Assembly: GCA_009694165.1 (NCBI GenBank)
Contig: SHVP01000031.1
Span: forward strand, 1 to 24,454
DNA: 24,454 nucleotides
Source of the DNA: Alphaproteobacteria bacterium
Lineage (GTDB): Bacteria; Pseudomonadota; Alphaproteobacteria; SHVP01
Direction of reading: 5' to 3'
This document shows positions 1 through 7,564 of the stretch, piece by piece. Positions within the stretch are counted from its first letter, which is position 1, and each line of letters opens with the position of its first letter. The position numbers and the translations under genes were made by a program. Under the pieces are notes generated by a model. That model ran no database searches, was not told the DNA's origin, and saw only the letters and a list, made by a program, of their open reading frames with translations.

Positions 1-326
1 ATCCGCTTGCCGTCGAAGGGCATGTCCGCGCCGCTCATCATCTTGGCGAGGCGCGGATCCTTCATGACCTTGGCGTTGACCGTGTCGCGGTGCGCCCGCG
101 ACTTGTAGGTGATCCACGAAAAGACCACGGTCTCGCCGCGCTTCAATTTGACGCTGCGCGGAAACGACGTCCACTTGCCGACCTTGATGTCGTCGGCGAT
201 GCATTCCCGGAAATCGAGAGCGCCGTGCTCGCGCCAGACCTTGCCCGCCGTCATCGCCATGCGGCGGTAGGCGCTGATCTTTTTCTTCGGCAGTGGAACG
301 ATGAACCCGTCGACATATTGGGGAAT
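1..326 (-). CDS. DUF1428 family protein, 3' end outside the window, probable ATT start
   Basis: Reading the minus strand from 326 gives IPQYVDGFIVPLPKKK, then a segment with RRMAMTAGKVWREHGALDF, ECIADDIKVG, SFPRSVKLKRGETVVFSWI, YKSRAHRDTVNAKVMKD and finally MPFDGKR at the edge. This is the compact DUF1428 (YbaA-like) fold, normally about 115-120 residues, so only some ten residues are missing. Its biochemical role is unknown. No in-frame ATG, GTG or TTG lies near the conserved YVDGF start. The best initiation site is ATT at 326-324, which has an AAGGAG Shine-Dalgarno sequence at 340-335, eight bases upstream. ATT initiation is known for infC but rare elsewhere; a sequencing error or point mutation of an ATG would look the same. 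The gene is divergent from the molybdoenzyme at 474, with about 147 bases between them. Confidence 0.82.
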   Translation of the reverse strand, partial: MPQYVDGFIVPLPKKKISAYRRMAMTAGKVWREHGALDFRECIADDIKVGKWTSFPRSVKLKRGETVVFSWITYKSRAHRDTVNAKVMKDPRLAKMMSGADMPFDGKR

Positions 327-473
327 GGGCGTCTCTCCTTGAATGAACGCGTCCGTCGGACGCGGGTTGGCGGAAAGTCTAGTCCGGTGCGACCCGCTCC
401 GACCACTCCACCGAAGCCATAGAGGGGCGTGCCACGGGCGTGACGGCCGGTCCGGTCGTGTAAGATCGCGGCC

Positions 474-2813
474 ATGAGCCGGATATCGGTGCGCCACGCC
501 TCCCACTGGGGTGCCTTCTGGGCCGACGTCGAAGACGGTCGCCTGGTCGGGGTCCGCCCCTTCGAGCGCGACGGCGCGCCCTCGCCGATCATCCATTCCA
601 TCGTCGACAGCGTCTATTCGCCGACCCGCATCGATCGGCCGTATGTGCGCGAAAGCTATCTCGCCAAAGGTCCAAGCGCTGGTGGCGCGGGACGCGGCGG
701 CGAAGCCTTCGTGCCGGTCAGTTGGGATCAGGCGCTGGATCTCGTCGCCGCCGAGTTGCGCCGGGTGCGCGGCGAGCACAGCGCACGCTCGATCTACGCC
801 GGCTCGCCGGGCTGGTCGAGCGCCGGCCGTGTCCATCACGCCAAGACGCTTCTGCATCGTTTCATGAATTTGCAAGGCGGCGCGACCACCGGCCTGCACG
901 GCTATTCGGTGGGCGCCGCTGAAGTCTTGCTGCCGCACATCCTCGGCGGGATCGAATCCTGCCTCGGGCCTTTGACCGAATGGCGCGCCATCGCCCAACA
1001 CACCAAGCTCATCGTTGCCTTCGGCGGCCTGCCGGAAAAGAACATGCAGGTCGAAGCCGGCGGCGTCGGCGATCACAACGTCCAAGGCTGGATGGAGCGC
1101 GTCGGCGCAGCCGGTATCGAGACGGTCTGCATCGGCCCGGTGCGCGATCACGCCCCGGCGGCGTTGCAAGCGACGTGGCATCAGCCCCGCCCCGGCACCG
1201 ACACCGCCATCATGCTCGGCCTCGCCCACACGCTGCTGACCGAGAATTTGCACGACCGCGCCTTCCTGGCGCGCTGCGCCTCCGGCTTTGAGAAGTTCCA
1301 GCGCTATCTCGAAGGCGCCGACGACGGCGAGCCGAAGACCGCAGATTGGGCGGCAGAGATCTCCGGCCTCGATGCCGATACGATCCGAGGCTTGGCGCGG
1401 CGCATGGCGTCGTCGCGGACTATGATCATGGCGAGCTGGTCGTTGCAACGGGCGCATCGCGGCGAGCAGCCGTTCTGGGCCGCCGTCGCGCTCGCCGCCA
1501 TGCTCGGCCAGATCGGGCTTCCCGGCGGCGGCATCGGCTTCGGCTACGGCTCGACAAACCGCGGCGGCAATCCGCGCAATCCCGTGGCCTCGCCGGCCAT
1601 GCCCGAAGGCAACGACCCGACGCCTGATGCGATTCCGGTAGCGCGCATCTCCGATTTGTTGCTGCGCCCGAACGAAGAAATTTCCTTCAACGGCCGGACC
1701 ATTCAGCTGCCAGATATCCGCATGATCTATTGGTGCGGCGGCAATCCGTTCCATCACCATCAGGATCTCAACCGGCTCCTCGCCGGCTGGCGGCGCCCCG
1801 ACACCGTGATCGTTCACGAGATCTGGTGGACGGCGGCGGCGCGCCACGCCGACATCGTCTTGCCGGCAACGACGACGCTGGAACGGAACGACATGGCGGC
1901 CGGGCCCTACGAGAAGTACCTGTTGGCCATGCACCGCGCCATTCGCCCGGTGGGCCAGGCCCGGGACGACTACGCGATCTTCACCGATCTCGCCGCACGG
2001 TTCGGGTACAAGGACGCCTTCACCGAAGGCCGCGACGAAATGGCGTGGCTCGAACATCTCTACGCGATCTATCGTCAGCAGGCGGCCCAGGCCGAGATCA
2101 CCTTGCCGAACTTCAAGGAATTCTGGGATCAAGGCTTCGTCGAGCTGCCGCCGCCGGCCGAACCGCACATTCTCTATGGCGACTTCCGCGCCGATCCGGC
2201 GCGTCATCCGTTGAAGACGCCGTCGGGACGGATCGAGATTTTCTCCGAAACCGTCGCCGGCTTCGGCTACGACGATTGCCCCGGTCATCCGACGTGGCTG
2301 GAACCCGCCGAATGGTTGGGCAGCACCAAGGCGAAACGCTTTCCGCTGCACCTGATCTCGTGCCAGCCGTCGACGCGGCTGCACGGCCAGATGGATCCGA
2401 CCGGCGTCAGCCGCAGCTCGAAGATTCGCGGCCGCGAGCCGATGACCCTGAACCCAGCCGACGCCGCGGCCCGTGGCATCGCCCATGGCGACGTTGTCCG
2501 CATCTTCAATGATCGCGGCGCGTGCCTGGCCGGAGCCACGGTTTCGGACGCGGTCCGCCCCGGGGTCATCGTGCTTGCAACCGGCGCCTGGTACGACCCC
2601 GTCGAGCCGGGAACGCCGGGAACGCCCGACCGCCACGGCAATCCGAACATGCTGACCATCGACATCGGCACGTCGAAACTTGCCCAAGGCTCGACCGCGC
2701 AGACGGCGCTGGTCGAAGTCGAGCGCTGGACCGGAGCTGTTCCGGCCGTCACCGTCGACGGCCCGCCGCCGAGCCGCGCTCACACCACGCTGGTATCCAC
2801 CACCGCGCGTTGA
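474..2813 (+). CDS. Molybdopterin-guanine-dinucleotide S/N-oxide reductase (BisC/DMSO reductase family)
   Basis: 779 residues, close to the usual size of cytoplasmic biotin sulfoxide reductase; the periplasmic TorA and DMSO reductases are longer because of a Tat signal, which is absent here. There is no N-terminal CxxCxxxC iron-sulfur motif, which also fits this branch. Residues 108-118 read YAGSPGWSSAG. By alignment with the family's GWxSxG motif, S116 is the expected serine ligand to molybdenum. Later blocks typical of the family are MIYWCGGNPFHHHQDLNRL, HEIWWTAAARHADIVLPATT, KTPSGRIEIFSE and the C-terminal HGNPNMLTIDIGTSKLAQG. Expected activity is cytoplasmic reduction of S-oxides or N-oxides such as biotin or methionine sulfoxide; the substrate cannot be read from sequence. 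The ATG at 474 has no clear Shine-Dalgarno sequence. The gene stands alone, with no membrane anchor, cytochrome or maturation chaperone beside it. Confidence 0.9.
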   Translation: MSRISVRHASHWGAFWADVEDGRLVGVRPFERDGAPSPIIHSIVDSVYSPTRIDRPYVRESYLAKGPSAGGAGRGGEAFVPVSWDQALDLVAAELRRVRGEHSARSIYAGSPGWSSAGRVHHAKTLLHRFMNLQGGATTGLHGYSVGAAEVLLPHILGGIESCLGPLTEWRAIAQHTKLIVAFGGLPEKNMQVEAGGVGDHNVQGWMERVGAAGIETVCIGPVRDHAPAALQATWHQPRPGTDTAIMLGLAHTLLTENLHDRAFLARCASGFEKFQRYLEGADDGEPKTADWAAEISGLDADTIRGLARRMASSRTMIMASWSLQRAHRGEQPFWAAVALAAMLGQIGLPGGGIGFGYGSTNRGGNPRNPVASPAMPEGNDPTPDAIPVARISDLLLRPNEEISFNGRTIQLPDIRMIYWCGGNPFHHHQDLNRLLAGWRRPDTVIVHEIWWTAAARHADIVLPATTTLERNDMAAGPYEKYLLAMHRAIRPVGQARDDYAIFTDLAARFGYKDAFTEGRDEMAWLEHLYAIYRQQAAQAEITLPNFKEFWDQGFVELPPPAEPHILYGDFRADPARHPLKTPSGRIEIFSETVAGFGYDDCPGHPTWLEPAEWLGSTKAKRFPLHLISCQPSTRLHGQMDPTGVSRSSKIRGREPMTLNPADAAARGIAHGDVVRIFNDRGACLAGATVSDAVRPGVIVLATGAWYDPVEPGTPGTPDRHGNPNMLTIDIGTSKLAQGSTAQTALVEVERWTGAVPAVTVDGPPPSRAHTTLVSTTAR

Positions 2814-2814
2814 T

Positions 2815-2835
2815 CCGACGCCACGGCCGCGTCGG
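2815..2835 (+). terminator. GC-rich hairpin directly after the molybdoenzyme stop codon
   Basis: Perfect 7-bp inverted repeat CCGACGC / GCGTCGG (2815-2821 and 2829-2835) with a seven-base loop, one base after the TGA. No T-tract follows, so it may be a weak or Rho-assisted terminator, or an RNA-stabilising 3' hairpin. The rest of 2836-2990 shows no element I can support. Confidence 0.35.
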
Positions 2836-2990
2836 CGCAGTCACAACACCGAAACATCCTTCCGTCCTAGCCCGTTGCCTGCCTGCATCGGCACGGATGG
2901 CGCTGACATAAAACCGTCTCGGAAGCCGCATCACGCTGTCGCATTTCTTTGGCATGCATACCCCCGACGTCGCAGCCCTGGGGGTGTGGA

Positions 2991-3310
2991 ATGTCGTTAC
3001 CGCAAGATATCGGCTTCGATCTGGACGTACACTTGGCCCGGTCCGGCGATGAAATTCGCGCCGCTCAGGAGCTGCGTTACAAAGTCTTCTTCGAGAACAT
3101 GGGCGCGACGCCGATCGCTTCGACGAATTCTGCGACCATCTTCTGGTCGTCGACCGTTCGGTCGGCGGACCGGTGCCGCGCATCGTCGGGACGTATCGCT
3201 TGCTCAAGGCCAGCGTCGCCGCCGACTGCGGCTACTACTCGGAATCGGAATTCGATCTGACGGCGGTGAAAACCTATCCCGGCGAAATTCTCGAACTCGG
3301 GCGCACCTGC
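2991..3310 (+). pseudogene. olsB: olsB-like ornithine lipid N-acyltransferase, internally deleted and 3'-truncated
   Basis: The ATG at 2991 opens MSLPQDIGFDLDVHLARSGD, followed by EIRAAQELRYKVFFENMGAT. This is the N-terminus of OlsB-type GNAT-fold acyltransferases, which transfer a 3-hydroxyacyl group from ACP to ornithine in ornithine-lipid synthesis. At 3111-3113 the coding frame jumps and continues in another frame as DRFDEFCDHLLVVDRSVGG, then PRIVGTYRLLKASVAA, YYSESEFDL and GEILELGRTC. About 12-15 residues expected between MGAT and DRFDEF are missing, so this is a small out-of-frame deletion and not a single-base slip. Homology stops after the GRTC codons at 3310, where antisense recombinase sequence begins. 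Only about 105 of some 270 codons remain. The product cannot be functional. Confidence 0.85.
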
Positions 3311-3639
3311 TTCACCCGGCGCACGTTGCCGTGCTCGAGGTAGAGCGTGAAGACCGTGCGGACAATCTTGGCTTCTACGTGGTTGATCGCCAGGCTGCAA
3401 CCCCGGGCGTCGTAGCCAAGGGGCACGAACCCGCCCATCCACATGCCCCTCTTCTTAGAAGCGGCAATCTTGTCGCGGATCCGCTCGCCGGTGACCTCGC
3501 GCTCGAACGTCTCCCGTTCGACAATGGAAGGAGCCGCAATCTCAATCCATTCGCTTGCGTCTTTCCGCTTCTTGGTCTTGTTGAAGTGGTGTCGGCCGAT
3601 GTAGGCCGTTCTCGTCAAAATTTGATGGATTAGCGATCC
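3311..3639 (-). pseudogene. Serine recombinase remnant with its segments in permuted order
   Basis: Read on the minus strand from 3639, just after an in-frame TGA, the first segment is LIHQILTRTAYIGRHHFNKT followed by EWIEIAAPSIVERETFE. In large serine recombinases this belongs near the end of the Recombinase domain. It runs directly into FEREVTGERIRDKIAASKK, RGMWMGGFVPLGYD, AINHVEAKIVRTVFTLYLEH and GNVRRVKQ. That second segment normally comes earlier, bridging the catalytic resolvase domain and the Recombinase domain. The join lies in a short shared sequence (TTCGAGC on the minus strand, plus-strand 3501-3507). No catalytic domain and no real start codon is present; TTG at 3618 is the only candidate and falls inside the conserved block. 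The remnant ends at 3311 against the truncated olsB. It is a non-functional recombination scar. Confidence 0.82.
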
Positions 3640-3658
3640 TCAGCGGGCAAGAATACGC

Positions 3659-3688
3659 TTGACACAGGCGGTTGCGTAAACCTTTAAT
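3659..3688 (+). promoter_or_regulatory. Candidate sigma-70-type promoter for the substrate-binding protein gene
   Basis: TTGACA at 3659-3664 (perfect -35 consensus) and TTTAAT at 3683-3688 (five of six to TATAAT), with an 18-base spacer. It lies about 175 bases upstream of the ATG at 3864, in the only A/T-rich patch of this region. The stretch 3689-3850 between it and the ribosome site shows no gene I can support. Confidence 0.5.
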
Positions 3689-3863
3689 TTGCGGCGGCTT
3701 TCCGTCGCCGCGCGGCTGATCGGCCGAAGGCCCTGCGGCGCCAACGGAGCTGTCCCTACCCATCGCCCGCATGTGCCGAGCCGCAGCCGTCGTCGTGGCG
3801 GTTTCCAAGGGCGCTCGCCGTCCAAGCAAGGCTCGTCCCCTTTCACCCAGCGGAGGAACACAG

Positions 3864-5435
3864 ATGCGGAGGATAACCGGTGCTCTGATTGGCGCCGTCG
3901 CCGGCACGCTGGTCGCCGGCGCGCTTTCGGCCGAGACGTTGACCATGGGCGTGCAGAACGAGACGACGTCGCTCGATCCGCACTTCCGGAACAACTGGAT
4001 CAACCTGTCGGTCGCCGACCACATCTTCGACACGCTCTCGAAGCAGGGGCCGAACGCCGAGCTGCTGCCGGGCCTGGCGGAAAGCTGGCAGGTGATCGAC
4101 CCCCAGACGGTGCGGTTGTCGCTCCGCAAGAACGTCAAGTGGCACGACGGCTCGCCCTTCACCGCCGACGACGTGATCTTCACCGTCGAGCGCGTCCAAG
4201 CTGGCATTCCTGGCGCCACCGTGCCGATGGACCGCTACTTCCTCCAGGGCGGCAAGGAGTACAAGAAGATCGACGACTTCACCGTCGAGATCAAGACCAC
4301 GGCCCCCTATCCGCTCACCGTCGACGATCTCTCGATCGCCCACATCATCTCGAGGAAGCACGCCGCCGGCCTCAAACCCGACGACTACAACGCCGGCAAG
4401 GGCATGATCGGCACCGGGCCCTACAAGTTCGTCGAGTTCCGCCAGGGCGAAAGCTTGACGGTGGCCGCTAACCCCGACTTCTGGGGTGGCAAGCCGAACT
4501 GGACCAAGGTGGTGATGAAGCCGATCACCAATCCCTCCGCGCGCGTGGCCGCGCTTCTCAACGGCAGTGTCGATCTGATCGACAACGTGCCGACCACCGA
4601 CGTCGCGAGCCTGGAAAAGAACCCCAAGGTGTCGGTCACTTCGGGCCCGTCGCGGCGCGCCGTCCTGCTCGCTGGCGACCACACCCGCCTGCGCTCGCCC
4701 AACGTCAAGACCATGAGCGGCGAGGTGATGACCCCCAACCCGCTGCGCGACTGGCGGGTGCGCAAGGCGATCGACATGGCGATCAATCGCGACGCCATCG
4801 TCGAGCGGATCATGGACAAGCAGGCGATCCCGGCCGGCCAGATCGTGTTTCCGGGCGCCCCCGGCCATCATCCCGACCTCAAGCCGACCAAGTACGACCC
4901 CGAGGGGGCCAAGAAGCTGCTGCAGCAGGCAGGCTACGGCGAGGGCTTCCAGCTCGTCATCAACACGCCCCCGGCGCGCTACGGCAACGACGTTAAGCTG
5001 AGCGAGGCGGTGGCGCAAATGCTGTCGGCGGTGGGCATCAAGACCACCGTCGAGGTGGTGCCGGAAGCCGCCTACACCTCGCGCCAGGGCAACGGCACGC
5101 ACAGCTTCTCGCTGGCCTCGCTCGGCTCGGTGAACTCCGATCCCGGCTCGCTGATCACCTCGCTCCACACCTTCAACCCGAAGGAAGCGCTGGGCATCGC
5201 CAACTGGGGCCGCTACGGCAACCGCGACTTCGACGTGTTGGCGGCGGAGCTAAACACCGAGATCGACGTCAAGAAGCGCGATCAGTTGATGAAGAACGCC
5301 ATGGCGATCGCCGCCGAAGATGTGGCGGCGTGGATCCTGCATTGGCCGAAAGCCGTTTGGGCGTCGCGCGCCGACATCGCCGTGGTGTCGCGCTCGGATC
5401 AGTGGACGCTCGCGCAAAGCGCCAAGAAAAAGTGA
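3864..5435 (+). CDS. ABC transporter substrate-binding protein, family 5 (peptide/nickel type)
   Basis: 523 residues. The start at 3864 is chosen because GGAGGA at 3852-3857 precedes it and it opens a clean signal peptide (MRRITGALIGAVAGTLVAGA, cleavage likely after LSA). The mature protein begins ETLTMGVQNETTSLDPHFRN and has the SBP_bac_5 hallmarks GLAESWQVID, LRKNVKWHDGSPFTADDVIF, GTGPYKF and a DWRVRKAIDMAINRDAI block. It should bind a peptide-like or other small solute in the periplasm and deliver it to the DppB/DppC-type permeases at 11673-13561. Those are separated from it by a convergent three-gene operon, an unusual split arrangement. A strong terminator follows at 5478. The ligand cannot be read from sequence; glutathione, gamma-glutamyl peptides or lactam-type amides fit the neighbours but are inference. 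Confidence 0.92.
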   Translation: MRRITGALIGAVAGTLVAGALSAETLTMGVQNETTSLDPHFRNNWINLSVADHIFDTLSKQGPNAELLPGLAESWQVIDPQTVRLSLRKNVKWHDGSPFTADDVIFTVERVQAGIPGATVPMDRYFLQGGKEYKKIDDFTVEIKTTAPYPLTVDDLSIAHIISRKHAAGLKPDDYNAGKGMIGTGPYKFVEFRQGESLTVAANPDFWGGKPNWTKVVMKPITNPSARVAALLNGSVDLIDNVPTTDVASLEKNPKVSVTSGPSRRAVLLAGDHTRLRSPNVKTMSGEVMTPNPLRDWRVRKAIDMAINRDAIVERIMDKQAIPAGQIVFPGAPGHHPDLKPTKYDPEGAKKLLQQAGYGEGFQLVINTPPARYGNDVKLSEAVAQMLSAVGIKTTVEVVPEAAYTSRQGNGTHSFSLASLGSVNSDPGSLITSLHTFNPKEALGIANWGRYGNRDFDVLAAELNTEIDVKKRDQLMKNAMAIAAEDVAAWILHWPKAVWASRADIAVVSRSDQWTLAQSAKKK

Positions 5436-5477
5436 TCGCGTAAGCGGCGGCTTACCGTAAGCCGACACTTACCCGAA

Positions 5478-5506
5478 GGGCCCCTCCAGGCGGGAGGGGC
5501 CCTTTT
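5478..5506 (+). terminator. Rho-independent terminator after the substrate-binding protein gene
   Basis: Perfect 10-bp inverted repeat GGGCCCCTCC / GGAGGGGCCC (5478-5487 and 5493-5502) with a five-base loop, followed by TTTTCGTTT. Flanking AA/TT pairs can lengthen the stem to 12 bp. It lies 42 bases past the stop and 36 bases before the convergent hyuB stop. In the reverse direction the T-tract is poor, so it mainly serves the plus-strand gene. Confidence 0.88.
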
Positions 5507-5542
5507 CGTTTGCGCCGGCGGCCGGGCGGCGCCGGCGGGGCC

Positions 5543-7564
5543 CTATTCGGCGGCCGTGCGCTCGCCCAAGACGTCGCGGATCGCCTGGCGCAGCCGCGCC
5601 CGCGCGGCATCCGGATCGCCGATCGCCGCCGCCACCGATCCCTCGCCCGAAGCCGGTAGGTCGGGCACCGTGCGCTCGAAGATTTGCCGGCGCTTGGCCT
5701 GGCGTTCGGACTTGGGCAGGGCGAACAGCCGGCGGTTGAGGTCGAGCATGGTGGCATCGTCGAAGACCTTCTCCCACGCCTCGCGCTCCGGCCCGAAGTC
5801 GAAGTCGGAACGGACGTTCTCGCGTTGGCGGGTGCGCCTGAGCCGCGCGGTCGCCTCGACGTCGACACCGCCCGCCCCGATCACCACGCCGTAGTCGCGC
5901 TCGGCGCCCTCGCGGCTGACGAAGCCGAAGCGCGCGTCGCGGCGCACCAGCTCGGGGTCGCGCAGGAAGGGATCGCCGTAGCCGCTGCCGCCCGGCATCA
6001 TGACGGTGACGAAATCGCCGGCATTGGCCTGCAGGCGGTCGATCTTGGAGAGCTGCCGCTCGCCCGTCCGGCCGCGGTTGAGGACGATGCGGAATGGCGC
6101 CGCCGGCCGGCCGCCTAGCACGCCCCAGCCGGGAAAGCGCAGACGGTCCGCGCCTTGCACCAGGACGGCGCTGCCGTCTTTCAGCACCTCGAAGGTCATC
6201 GCCTGCCCCACGCCGCCGCGCCACTGCCCGGGGCCGCCCGAATCGGGGCGGATGTCGTATTCGTGGACGATCACGCCCGACTGGTTCTCGATCGTCTCGA
6301 GGCGCTGGTTCTTCATGTTGACGTAGCTGACGTCGCGGGCGTCCACGCCGTCGCCGCCCTTGTAGGCGCCCATGCCGCCGCGCATCGACTGGATGACGTT
6401 GACGATCGGCTTGCCGCCCTGGGCGGCGCGCTCGGCCAGCACCAGCGTGACGCTCGCGCCGCCGGCCGGCGCCGCCATGCGCTCGGGCGCGGCCATGAGA
6501 AGGATGCCGTTCATCACGTCGTTGAGCCGGCGGGTGGTATCCACCCGGCAACTGATGGCGTCAGGGTACTCGGCGTTGAGCACGTGGCCCGGCGGATTGG
6601 TGATGCTGAGCGGCCGGAAGATGCCGGCGTTGAAGGGGATCGTCTTGTCGCAGGTGCAGATGAAAGTAACGATGCGCCGGGTGAAGCCGCTGCGGAGCTT
6701 GCCCATGGAGGGATAGTTGAACGACGCCTCGACCTGCGGATCGGTGCCCGTGAGGTCGATGTTCACCAGCCCGTCAGCGATGGTCACTTTGAGCCGAATG
6801 CGGTAGGGGATGCGGCTCACTAGGTCGTCGTCAACGTAGTCCCAGAACTCGTAGACCCCGTCAGGTAGCTGGCGCAGCACGGTGCGCGACTTGCTCTCGG
6901 AATAGGCCTGCAATTGCTCCTGGGCGTTCAGCAGCGTTTCGGCGCCGTGGCGCTCGATCAGCCGCTCGATCCGCTGGGCGCCGGTGTGCAAGGCCGCCAA
7001 GAGGGCCTTGAAGTCTCCCATGTTGACGTCGGGCGTGCGGCTGTTGGCGCGGAAGATCTTGACGAAGTCCTCGTTCAGCACGCCGCGCTTGACGAGCTTG
7101 ATCGGCGGCACCCGCAGGCCTTCCTGGAAGATGTCGGCGTTGGAGGACGACACGCTCCCGGGCGTGCGCCCGCCGACGTCCGAGAAATGGCAGAAGCACC
7201 AGCCGTAGGCGACGATCTTGCCGTCGTGGAAATAGGGCCGCACCAGGTGGTAGTCGGGGAGGTGCGTGGCGAGCCCGTCGGAGGTGTAGGCGTCGTTGGT
7301 GCCGATCACGTCGCCGGGCTCGAGATCGTCGAACTGCTTCAGCACGCCCTCGATCGGATAGAAGATCGACGAGACGCCCGAGACCGTCGAATCGCTCGGC
7401 CAGGCGAAGATGCGGCCCTTGAGGTCCGCCACCCCCACCCCGAAGTCCGCCGCCTCCTTGACGAACGAGGACCGCGAGGTGCGCTTCAACGTCAGCGCCA
7501 TCTCGTCGGCGACCGCCGCTACCTTGCGGCTCATGATCTCCAGCAGGATTTTATCGAGTTGCAT
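5543..7564 (-). CDS. hyuB: Hydantoinase B / oxoprolinase family protein (HyuB)
   Basis: 673 residues; family members are usually 520-700. The start MQLDKILLEIMSRKVAAVAD at 7564 is chosen because it begins at the family's conserved N-terminus and its ATG overlaps the hyuA stop by one base (TGATG), indicating translational coupling. Diagnostic blocks: GDVIGTNDAYTSDGLATHLP, FCHFSDVGGRTPGS, DIFQEGLRVPPIKL, the central GMGAYKGGDGVDAR, and the C-terminal MMPGGSGYGDPFLRDPELV. HyuB proteins pair with HyuA in ATP-dependent opening of 5-oxoproline, hydantoins or related lactams; the same fold occurs in acetone and acetophenone carboxylase subunits. No third carboxylase-type subunit is present, so the hydantoinase/oxoprolinase branch is more likely. 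Last gene of the ggt-hyuA-hyuB operon. Confidence 0.92.
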   Translation of the reverse strand: MQLDKILLEIMSRKVAAVADEMALTLKRTSRSSFVKEAADFGVGVADLKGRIFAWPSDSTVSGVSSIFYPIEGVLKQFDDLEPGDVIGTNDAYTSDGLATHLPDYHLVRPYFHDGKIVAYGWCFCHFSDVGGRTPGSVSSSNADIFQEGLRVPPIKLVKRGVLNEDFVKIFRANSRTPDVNMGDFKALLAALHTGAQRIERLIERHGAETLLNAQEQLQAYSESKSRTVLRQLPDGVYEFWDYVDDDLVSRIPYRIRLKVTIADGLVNIDLTGTDPQVEASFNYPSMGKLRSGFTRRIVTFICTCDKTIPFNAGIFRPLSITNPPGHVLNAEYPDAISCRVDTTRRLNDVMNGILLMAAPERMAAPAGGASVTLVLAERAAQGGKPIVNVIQSMRGGMGAYKGGDGVDARDVSYVNMKNQRLETIENQSGVIVHEYDIRPDSGGPGQWRGGVGQAMTFEVLKDGSAVLVQGADRLRFPGWGVLGGRPAAPFRIVLNRGRTGERQLSKIDRLQANAGDFVTVMMPGGSGYGDPFLRDPELVRRDARFGFVSREGAERDYGVVIGAGGVDVEATARLRRTRQRENVRSDFDFGPEREAWEKVFDDATMLDLNRRLFALPKSERQAKRRQIFERTVPDLPASGEGSVAAAIGDPDAARARLRQAIRDVLGERTAAE

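Noticed and set aside
3501..3507. Possible attachment site of an integrative element at the recombinase scar
   Set aside because: The shared seven bases are coding microhomology inside the recombinase; I found no matching direct repeat at the right boundary near 13562.
3640..3861. Short minus-strand open frame in the gap before the substrate-binding protein gene
   Set aside because: No recognisable motif, no ribosome site, and it overlaps the likely promoter of the plus-strand gene.
3843..5168. Long minus-strand open frame opposite the substrate-binding protein gene
   Set aside because: Composition is Arg/Asp/Val/His-rich low-information sequence, as expected from the complement of high-GC coding DNA; the plus-strand protein has clear family motifs.
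5447..5463. Palindrome GGCTTACCGTAAGCC before the strong terminator
   Set aside because: As a hairpin it leaves only a five-base stem and has no T-tract; the nearby 10-bp stem explains termination better. It could be an operator half-site but nothing else supports that.
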